A stretch of 64,000 nucleotides of DNA from Mantamonas sphyraenae (lineage: Eukaryota; CRuMs; Mantamonadidae): positions 1 through 64,000 of the forward strand of contig JAPMXV010000030.1 of assembly GCA_026936335.1 (NCBI GenBank), in the 5' to 3' direction. Made by a program: the position numbers and the translations under genes. The notes below the pieces were generated by a model. It did no database searches and was not told where the DNA came from. It was given only the letters and a program-made list of their open reading frames with translations. Below, in pieces: positions 57,015 to 64,000 of the stretch; within the stretch, counting starts at the first letter, position 1; every line of letters begins with the position of its first letter.

Positions 57015-58394
57015 ATGTCCATCCAACAGCGTCCCGAAAAGGTCGCTCTGCTGAAGCCAGACGAGAAGGAGCGCTCTGCCACATACTGGGCCGTGCGCCT
57101 CGTCGTTGCCTTTGTCGTCTGCACAATCTGCAGTGGCACGCTGAGCAGCTTCCAGCCGATTGTGCCGGCTCTCATCGGCGCAGGTGTCTTTGGCAACATG
57201 TGCCCCAAGAACGTGACCACAGGCTGTGCCGCGCAGTACGACGAGATCACCCTCATGTATACCGTCAGCGTGGGCGTCAGCATGGTTGGACAGCTGCTCG
57301 CAGGCTTTGCGTACGACCGCATGGGCGCCCGCAAAGTCGCGGTTGTTGGCGCCCTCACGTCGGCCATCGGATTGCTGGGCATGGCCCTGTCCATCGCCTT
57401 GCCGTCGCTCAACATGCTCCTGTACCTGTTCCTGCCCCTCACCGACATCGGCGGCTTTCTGAACAGCTTTGCCATCTACGGCTTCATCTTTGCCTTTCCT
57501 GGGCGCGAATCCCTTGTCATTGGCATCGCAAACGCTAGCACACAAGCATCGGGTGCCATGAGCCTGGTCATCGTCGCGCTTAGCGCAACCATGTCTGTGC
57601 CACTTGCCCTAGGTGTGTTTTGTGCCTTGTCCGTCGTCTCGGCCCTCCTCAGCCTCTGGGCCATTCCCAGTCAGAAGCAGGTGTTTGCCCAGAGTGAAAA
57701 GGTGACGGGCATTGCAGTCAGTAGCGACCCACGTTCCCTGTGGCAGCTGCTGCGTGCAGTGTGGGACGTGGCGTGTTTGCATCCGCGCCAGACGGCCCTC
57801 TTTGCCGCTTTTGCCGTCTCCACGTACACATACTTCATGCAGCTTGTCGGTGCAATCCTCCACATCTTTGTGGAGCTGTTTGGCACGGCCAAGGCCGACT
57901 CGCTCATTGAGCTGTACGGCCTGCTGTACCCGACCACGTCCATGGTCATCTCTCCCCTGCTGGGCATGTTCTTTGACTCTGTGGGCATGGCCCAGTCCAG
58001 TTGGGTCTCCTTCGTCGCTCTCCTCGCCTGGGTGGGCACCATTTGGTGGGCCTCTGCCGCCATCCAGATTGTGGCCATGATGGCAGGCATCACCTTTTTC
58101 GCAAGCTGGATGCTTCTCACCACACGCTGGGCGACCATGGTGGCCCCTCCGGACCTCCTCGGTGTGTACCTGGGCGTGGTGCTCGCCCTTTCGGGTGTTT
58201 CCCAGCTCGTGCTCAACTCTGTCGCCGACGTCCTTGCCCCGAAGCAAGGTCTGGCCCAGTTTTTCGTCCCCATCGCCATTTTTGCAGTCATTGCCATCGT
58301 TTGCACCGTGGCGTACGCGTGGATGGTGACTGTGCGTGGCGTGCCGACGTGGGTGCCGGAGCATGGCGACGATGAAAAGGCAGATTCGCCATGA
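57015..58394 (+). CDS. Major facilitator superfamily transporter, SLC43/Fmp42-like
   Basis: A single exon of 459 residues from ATG 57015; the open frame extends upstream without a methionine. About 12 membrane helices are visible: six, a polar loop (QKQVFAQSEKVTGIAV), then six. The MFS loop 2-3 motif is GFAYDRMGARK. After helix 1 a lumenal loop carries NMCPKNVTTGCAAQYDE, with two Cys that may pair, an arrangement seen in SLC43-type carriers. The substrate (perhaps amino acids) is inferred only from the distant family resemblance. The C-terminus is acidic (EHGDDEKADSP). It is convergent with the TauE/SafE gene at a 22-base gap. Confidence 0.75.
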   Translation: MSIQQRPEKVALLKPDEKERSATYWAVRLVVAFVVCTICSGTLSSFQPIVPALIGAGVFGNMCPKNVTTGCAAQYDEITLMYTVSVGVSMVGQLLAGFAYDRMGARKVAVVGALTSAIGLLGMALSIALPSLNMLLYLFLPLTDIGGFLNSFAIYGFIFAFPGRESLVIGIANASTQASGAMSLVIVALSATMSVPLALGVFCALSVVSALLSLWAIPSQKQVFAQSEKVTGIAVSSDPRSLWQLLRAVWDVACLHPRQTALFAAFAVSTYTYFMQLVGAILHIFVELFGTAKADSLIELYGLLYPTTSMVISPLLGMFFDSVGMAQSSWVSFVALLAWVGTIWWASAAIQIVAMMAGITFFASWMLLTTRWATMVAPPDLLGVYLGVVLALSGVSQLVLNSVADVLAPKQGLAQFFVPIAIFAVIAIVCTVAYAWMVTVRGVPTWVPEHGDDEKADSP

Positions 58395-58416
58395 ACCGTT
58401 TCATTTCCTTCCATCA

Positions 58417-60193
58417 TCACACACACAAATCCTGGAACTGCAGGCTCGAGGTGCGCCCTCCGTTGACATCGCGCACAATGTTGCTGATGCCGATGCCAGT
58501 GAGCGCAAAGAGACTGGCGCCAATGATGCAGGCAATCGACAGGACAATCAGTGACTTTTTCTTGTAGCGGCGCACGAGCCTGTCAAGGCCAATCTGGCCC
58601 ACAAACGAGGCAATCGTGCCCAGGCAGGCGTAGAAGAGGGCATAGTCCCACAGAAGCCTGTCGAGGATCACGTACTGCAGTGTCGACGAAAGCGACGTCC
58701 AAAACACCATAAAGGCGCTGGTGGCGGCGGTCACCTGTGGCGACACACCCAGCTCCAGCATCATTGGGTTCAGCAGCATGCCTCCACCAATGCCAAGCAG
58801 GCCTGCAGCAATACCAGCCAGCAGCGCCAGGCCGCAGATCACGCCCAGCTTGTTCAAGTCGTATTGCATGTCTCCTTCCAGGTACGTGTACCCGATGCCC
58901 ACACGCCTCTCGTGCTCTCGCAGCACCAGATAGGCCACCACGCCAAAGAGCAGCAGCACCACTGCCAGCGGCCCAAACGTCAGCCCCCAGAACTCCCCTG
59001 AGCACCGTGCAACGTCGCGCTTGAACAGGCTCACCAGGGTCATCATCGCAAGCACCACCAGGATGGCTGCAATGATCTCCAGTGGGGTGCGCTTGTCCTT
59101 CTCCAGTGCGTCCTGCACTTCTGCGCTGACATCCTCGGTCGCCTTGGCGCCTGCCGTCGAGCTTCCCTGTTCCTCGTCTTTGTCGCCACCACTCGCTGCA
59201 GAGTCGCCGCCCACTTTGCCGTCCTGCTCGCCCATAGGGACGCTATCTGTGTCCATCTCGGCTGCCACAGCCACCTCCTCGCGGTGCAAACGGAACCCAC
59301 GTCGGAACGAGCGGTAGGCCGCCACACCGAGCACAATCAGGAGCAGCACAAGCACAAGCCAGTTGGGAAACACCAAGTTCAGCAACACACCCAGACCCTG
59401 TATGCATACCGTGTCAGCAAGCTACCGCGGAGACCTCTCCCACACACGGCCGTTGGGCGGCTTGGCACTTACCGTCCCTGCCAAAGCCAGCGGCTGGATC
59501 AGAAAGGCCAGCTTGTATTCAATCAGCGGGCGGTCGGCTTCCGGGTGCCGGCGCGGAATCAGCTGCACCAGGTTGGCAACGGCCACGCCGAAAATCGTCG
59601 ACTGGCCACCCGTTACCCGATCAGAACATGCACACGTGTCCGGAGACCGGTACGGCGTCAGCACACGCTCCATTTGCGCTTCCACACACGCGCCCCACAC
59701 CTCGCCAACGCGCAGAAGCACTCACCGCAGACATGGGGATGGCCAGCTTCGGCGTCAGCGACGCCACGAGGATGTACGTTGGGATAAACACGCCTCCTCC
59801 TCCAATGCCGCCTCCAGCTGCCACACACGCGAGCACAAAGACCACAACCGCCGTCAAGGCGTCCTGCCAGTGCAGTGAGCCCTCAAACAGTCCCTTGCGC
59901 TGGCACGTGCGTGCCGTGCACACGTACAACGGGTCCGCTGTAGCGTCGCACTGCGTATTACTCGTGCAGTACTCACACATACGCGTCGTCTTGGCTGCCG
60001 TTCCGTTGGTCCCTCCGCTCGTTGTGCTCACGCACACAAGGCCCTCGGGGCAGAAGCCGTCCAGAGAGCACGCGGTGCCGACGTACTGCGTCGCCGCCGC
60101 ACTCTGCGCTGCCACGCCCATGGGCAGGGCACACAAGCATGCAAACATGATGATCACCAACCACACAGTGCTGGGGCCGAGTTTCGTCTGCAT
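58417..60193 (-). CDS. TauE/SafE (TSUP) anion transporter with Cys-rich lumenal domain
   Basis: Three exons on the minus strand: 60193-59726, 59601-59473 and 59397-58417 (525 residues). Donors are GTGAGT and GTAAGT; acceptors are GGCCAG and CATACAG; both introns are phase 0. A signal peptide (LVIIMFACLCALPMGVAAQ) precedes a Cys-rich segment (CSLDGFCPEGLVCV, CEYCTSNTQC, VCTARTC). Two TSUP halves follow, each with the glycine-rich helix: GGGIGGGGVFIPTYIL in the first and GLLGIGGGMLLNPMML in the second. Between them is a charged loop (residues about 255-320, GGDKDEEQGSS). The plant and protist form of this family moves sulfite, sulfonates or related anions; here only anion export is inferred. 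The start at 60193 was chosen for the signal peptide; in-frame ATGs lie upstream. Confidence 0.85.
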
Positions 60194-60356
60194 GATGGTG
60201 AGGGAAGGTTTGGGTTGGGTGTGCGCAGGACTTGCGACCCTGAGCAGAGGGCTGAGCAACTTGGCATTGCTTCTCCGACCCACTCTGCCGTGCAAGTGAT
60301 GAATCTGCATTTCGCTCATCACCTCCATCCGCATGGTCCATCCCCCTCCTCCCTCC

Positions 60357-62132
60357 TCAGAACAGCGGCAGGCGCCCAAACGTCGACGACCGACACGTCG
60401 GGCATTCCAGCGAAGCCAGACCTTCCAGACATTCCTTGCAGAAGCGGTGTCCACACGGATTCAAAGCTACGTCTCGGTGACGATCGGAGCAGATGGGACA
60501 CACCACAATCTCCTCCAGCTCTTCCTTCTGGGCGAGCAGCTCCTCGATCTGCTCCTCCAGCCGCACAATCTGGGTCTTCAACCCTGTGATCTCCTCTGCT
60601 TGTTCGTTCACCACCGTTTGCAGGCCTAGACTGTTTTGGGGAAGCTCCACACCCAGCTTGTCCGTCAGCGCTGCTCCTTGGCTGGTCACAGCCGCTTCCA
60701 GCGCTTTCACGCGCTCCTCTAGCTCCTGCATCGCTGAACTCGACGCCACCTTGCTAGAAGCACCCACATTGTCATTTTCATCTGTGCTCTCCACACTGAT
60801 TGGCTCCTCAGGCAGCGTGGCCCGGGTCGTGACACCATCCAACCCGATGTGCGCCACAAGCAGCTCAAAGATGTCTTCATGTCCCAGACTTGCAGCAACT
60901 TCAAAGGCACTTGATCCTGTAAGTGGGATGTCGTCGATCACAGCCAATGACGGGTTCTCCTCCAACAACCGCGCCACAATGGCGATGTTTCCACCCGCCA
61001 CAGCCGCACGCAGCAGCGTGGCTCGTCCAGCAGATGGCCACATGCGAAACGAATCCAAAGGCACATACGCATACTTTTGCAGCTGCTGTTCAAACAGGTC
61101 GAGGTCGCCCTGCTCCGCAGCGAAATGAATCCGGGTCCATCCCTCGCGCATGGTCTTGTCGGACATCGCTCCATACTGCAAACGGTCATTGCCAACGAAC
61201 AGTTGTCGCAGATTTTCGGAAGGCTCGTATAGGTGTGAGAGGTTTCTGCTGAAGCAGAAGTTCTGGATGTGTTGAGTTGCCGAAAGCACAGTCGTGATCA
61301 GTGAATGATCAGCAACACTCATCTCCCCAGTCATATTGATACAAACCAACCGAGCACAGCATTTCAGCAGCGCGAATGCACACGTGGAGAAGCACGCAGG
61401 AGAGGTCGTCAGAACAAAGTGGTCCAGCTCCGAAAACTCGACCATCGCCTTCTTCAGAAACTCTGCGTCGCTTTCGCTCTCCACCAAAACCTGAAGCGAT
61501 CGAATCTGGCCAAACATCTCCTGCAGTCGAGGCAGCATGCAGCCGCGAACTGAAACGTGTCGCCCTGGCACGTGCCACTCAAGCGGTTGTGTTGCGTTCT
61601 CGGTCCATCCCTGCTCCAACGCAGAGTACAAATGTGTTATGTTTCCCCTGTTCCGTGACGTTTGACCCAACGTGTACGTCGGTACGAGGCACACGACGGG
61701 AATGTTCAAGGCGAGGTCTACGATGATCCCTTCCCACTCATTTTCCTCCCCTTGAGGTTTCACCAAATGGAACTGTTCCACCTCACTCGTGTCCAGGGCT
61801 GTCACAAATGCTTTGACACTGTTGAAGATGGCCTGATCCCTGGAAGAAATTGAAACCGTCAGCGCACAGCGGCCGACGCTTGCCACACTCTCCGCAGCCG
61901 CCCCCGCGTCGTTTACACGCTGATTCGGCTTTTTACCGTTCATGCCAACATCGCAGAAGCTGGAAGCAATCTGAATCGACACCGTAGTGAGCTTCTGGGC
62001 TCTCCGCTCCTTCCTCTTCCTCAGCCTTTCCCTCCACGTCAATGAATCCGCCGAGGAGGACGATGACTCCTTCATCGTCCCCTCTGAGGTCACGCTGAAC
62101 CGTCTCTTCTCTCTCTTTGCAAATCGGCCCAT
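60357..62132 (-). CDS. Ankyrin, coiled-coil and C-terminal RING protein (E3 ubiquitin ligase candidate)
   Basis: A single exon of 591 residues from ATG 62132, or 598 from ATG 62153. The N-terminus is basic and Ser-rich (FAKREKRRF, RERLRKRKERR). Residues about 90-330 form an unrecognised alpha/beta domain. Two or three ankyrin repeats follow (GWTRIHFAAEQGDLDLFEQQL, ATLLRAAVAGGNIAIVARLL, SSAFEVAASLGHEDIFELLV). A long coiled coil (LEERVKALEAAV, LKTQIVRLEEQIEELLAQKEEL) leads to a C3HC4 RING: CPICSDRHRDVALNPCGHRFC, then CPTC, of the IAP/MDM2-like short type. All eight zinc ligands are present. Ubiquitin ligase activity is inferred. It is divergent from the PIAS gene at about an 80-base gap. Confidence 0.85.
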   Translation of the reverse strand: MGRFAKREKRRFSVTSEGTMKESSSSSADSLTWRERLRKRKERRAQKLTTVSIQIASSFCDVGMNGKKPNQRVNDAGAAAESVASVGRCALTVSISSRDQAIFNSVKAFVTALDTSEVEQFHLVKPQGEENEWEGIIVDLALNIPVVCLVPTYTLGQTSRNRGNITHLYSALEQGWTENATQPLEWHVPGRHVSVRGCMLPRLQEMFGQIRSLQVLVESESDAEFLKKAMVEFSELDHFVLTTSPACFSTCAFALLKCCARLVCINMTGEMSVADHSLITTVLSATQHIQNFCFSRNLSHLYEPSENLRQLFVGNDRLQYGAMSDKTMREGWTRIHFAAEQGDLDLFEQQLQKYAYVPLDSFRMWPSAGRATLLRAAVAGGNIAIVARLLEENPSLAVIDDIPLTGSSAFEVAASLGHEDIFELLVAHIGLDGVTTRATLPEEPISVESTDENDNVGASSKVASSSAMQELEERVKALEAAVTSQGAALTDKLGVELPQNSLGLQTVVNEQAEEITGLKTQIVRLEEQIEELLAQKEELEEIVVCPICSDRHRDVALNPCGHRFCKECLEGLASLECPTCRSSTFGRLPLF

Positions 62133-62215
62133 GTCTTGACCCCCCCCGCGCATGGTTGTCGCACGACCCCTTCACCAACCCATCGCTTCCCATTTTCGTC
62201 CCCACACCTCCCACC
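62133..62215. promoter_or_regulatory. Divergent promoter between the RING gene and the PIAS gene
   Basis: Eighty-three bases separate ATG 62132 (minus) from ATG 62216 (plus). The region contains CCCCCCCGCGC. If the RING gene starts at 62153 the gap is only 62 bases. Shared promoter use is inferred. Confidence 0.35.
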
Positions 62216-63010
62216 ATGGACCCCGCTCCTGCAGTGACCCGCGCCCGAAAGCGCAAGTCCCAAGGCTCCCACACCTCCGACTCCGACTCCTCCCCTGAGC
62301 CCGACCGCCGCCGCCAGCGCGTCAGGAACACCTCGCCCTCCGCCGCCACCACTTCCTCCTCCACCACCCAGCTCACGCACCCCAATACCACCATCTCCAC
62401 CACTCAATCCACCCCCTCCACTGCGGCAGACCTCTTCCAGAACTCTCCCGACCCGTGGACTGCTCTCGAGCGCTACCTTGAATCCCGACCCCGCTTTGAG
62501 CCGCGCCCTTTCCCCAGTGCCACGGCAACCATCTACACGAGCGATCTCATCTATGCCGCCAAGAACGCCACAAACACAACCACTCTTCTCGAGGAACGCC
62601 TCGATTCCCTAAAAGAGCGCTTGCGCAGCTCCAGCATTCAAACGCGCATCAACGCCCTCTACTCCCTCTACCACACCATACGTTCCGTTCCCATCACTCA
62701 GCACACACGCATGCTCCTCTACAACACCGTCCGCGTCATTGCCAACAACTACGTCGACCAGAACAAGCCCCAGCGCTGGCCTCCGCTCCTCGTCCTCGCC
62801 ATCCTCGCCGTCTGCACTGCAAACATCGACTCCTTCACCGAAACCTCTGCCGACAAGCTCCTCCAATGGTACACAGAAGTCTCGGCCGTTGCTATTCTCC
62901 CGTCCTCCTCCTCCTCCTCCTCCTCCTCCACCACCCCCAGCCACACCACGAGCACAGCCTCCTCCACCCCCTCCTCCATCTCCACCACCTCCACCTCCAC
63001 CTCCTCCTCC

Positions 63011-63041
<31 letters not shown>

Positions 63042-64000
63042 CACCCTTCCCTACCTCCCTCTCCACCACCCGTCAACCCATCCGTTTCGTCCGCAAGGCC
63101 GCACACGAGAGCTACCTGCCTCAAGCAATCCGCGCCGCCGCGCACTCCGTCCTCTGCCACGACCCATTCCAAGAGGTCAAGAATTACATCCGCTCTCTGT
63201 CCCTTCCGCACACAGAACCCTCCTTCTTCTACAACCCGCGCGCCGTTGCCACCATGGGCCCCACCACCATCCAGATTCCAGACGACATCTTTCGCCGCGT
63301 CTCCGCCGGCAAGTCCACCATCGCCCTCGTCAGCTTTGACCCTGAGCCCCTCGAGCGCAACGAAATCCCGCAGCTGCACCTTCCATACAACATTGTCGTC
63401 TGCATCGGCGGCAAGTCCATCCGCATTGTACGACCGCATCCTTTCACCCGCACAAACACACGCGCCCTCGCCCTACCCTGTGTACCCCTGCCTCTCACAC
63501 ACACACGCGTCCCCACACCACCCCACAGCCCCAACGCAGAAAACCAGCCACCCTCATGGACACCACCAACGCCAGCCGCCAGTTTGACCTCTCGTTTCGC
63601 CTCGAACACATGTGCCGCTGCAGCTTTATGCTCATGGTCCTCGAGATCGCTTCGGGCAAGGACAGGCTGCGCTCCCTCATCCAACACGTCATCGACTCCA
63701 AGCTGCCCCTCGACCAGGCCCGCAAGGCATTTCTTGCCCTCCACCACATCGAGGACAGCGATGACATTGTCATGGAGGAGCGACCTCCCCTCACGCTGCT
63801 CTGCCCGCTTTCCCAAGCCAAGATCGCCACGCCCGTACGCAGTACTGCGTGCACACACTCTGCTTGCTTCGACCTTTCCAGCTACATCCGCTCCAACAGT
63901 CTGAACCGCAAGTTCATCTGCCCCATCTGCTACAAGTCCGCCCTCCCTTTCACCCTCTTTTGCGACTCCTTTGTCCAACATATCCTCGAGTCCACGGACA
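62216..64000 (+). CDS. PIAS/SIZ-type SUMO E3 ligase with PINIT-like and SP-RING domains (partial, cut by window end)
   Basis: Model: exon 1 62216-63427, intron 63428-63528 (GTACGA donor, ACCCCACAG acceptor, phase 0), exon 2 63529 to the window end and beyond. The N-terminus is basic and Ser/Thr-rich. Helical sequence follows (residues about 85-220), then a long Ser run from (TCC)n and (TCA)n. A PINIT-like region spans the intron (IVVCIGGKSIRI joining PQRRKPATLMDTT). The SP-RING follows: LLCPLSQAKIATPVRSTAC, HSACFDLSSYI and KFICPICYKS, with the C...C..H..C...C..C ligands of zf-MIZ. PIAS/SIZ proteins move SUMO from UBC9 to nuclear targets. No SAP domain is evident. The C-terminus lies outside the window. 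Confidence 0.85.
62896..63041 (+). repeat. (TCC)n and (TCA)n microsatellites encoding poly-Ser in the PIAS gene
   Basis: TCC runs at about 62900-62930 and 62995-63012 are followed by TCATCA at about 63010-63041. All are read in the Ser frame. They form a Ser/Thr linker between the helical and PINIT-like parts. Confidence 0.85.

Overview
This is the left end of a linear eukaryotic chromosome. Bases 1-145 are (CCCTAA)n telomere in the correct orientation, and the first gene model starts only 445 bases in. The DNA is GC-rich. Genes are packed tail to tail or head to head with gaps of tens of bases. I place 21 GT-AG introns of about 64-400 nt, mostly with GTGAGT, GTAAGT, GTACGT or GTAGGT donors. 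Signal peptides, eIF3d, SFI1-like, PIAS, cathepsin L, BPNT1 and GT61 genes show a unicellular or simple eukaryote. SBBP giant proteins, ankyrin/LRR expansions and Crinkler/RHS-type genes suggest a free-living protist (an apusomonad- or other unikont-like lineage is a guess). The species cannot be fixed from the sequence alone.

Region 1 (about 0.4-12.5 kb) is a subtelomeric accessory block. It holds three copies of an unrecognised helical-repeat, poly-Ser, nuclear-signal protein family: one long, one shortened, and one broken by 5' truncation plus a one-base deletion. Between them lie an LRR/ankyrin gene and a coiled-coil, P-loop ATPase, PD-(D/E)XK-like nuclease gene of the Crinkler/RHS type.

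Region 2 (12.6-24.9 kb) is transitional. It contains an unknown gene with an apparent homopolymer frameshift, two more members of the LRR/ankyrin family, a probably myristoylated protein with a six-fold short repeat, a GT61-like glycosyltransferase, a large ankyrin protein and a rhodanese plus dual-specificity phosphatase.

Region 3 (25.0-45.0 kb) is one gene. It encodes a secreted protein of about 6,579 residues, built from eleven SBBP beta-propeller blocks, then cadherin-like domains and a beta-helix-like tail.

Region 4 (45.1-64 kb) is core-like: an SFI1-like centrin-binding candidate, an eIF3d-like protein with an RGG tail, BPNT1, a DUF2237 protein, cathepsin L, an MFS transporter, a TauE/SafE transporter, an ankyrin-RING protein and a PIAS/SIZ SUMO ligase cut by the window end.

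Exon joins were found by eye from splice motifs and reading-frame continuity, not from transcripts. No tRNA, rRNA, CRISPR array or recognisable transposon was seen.
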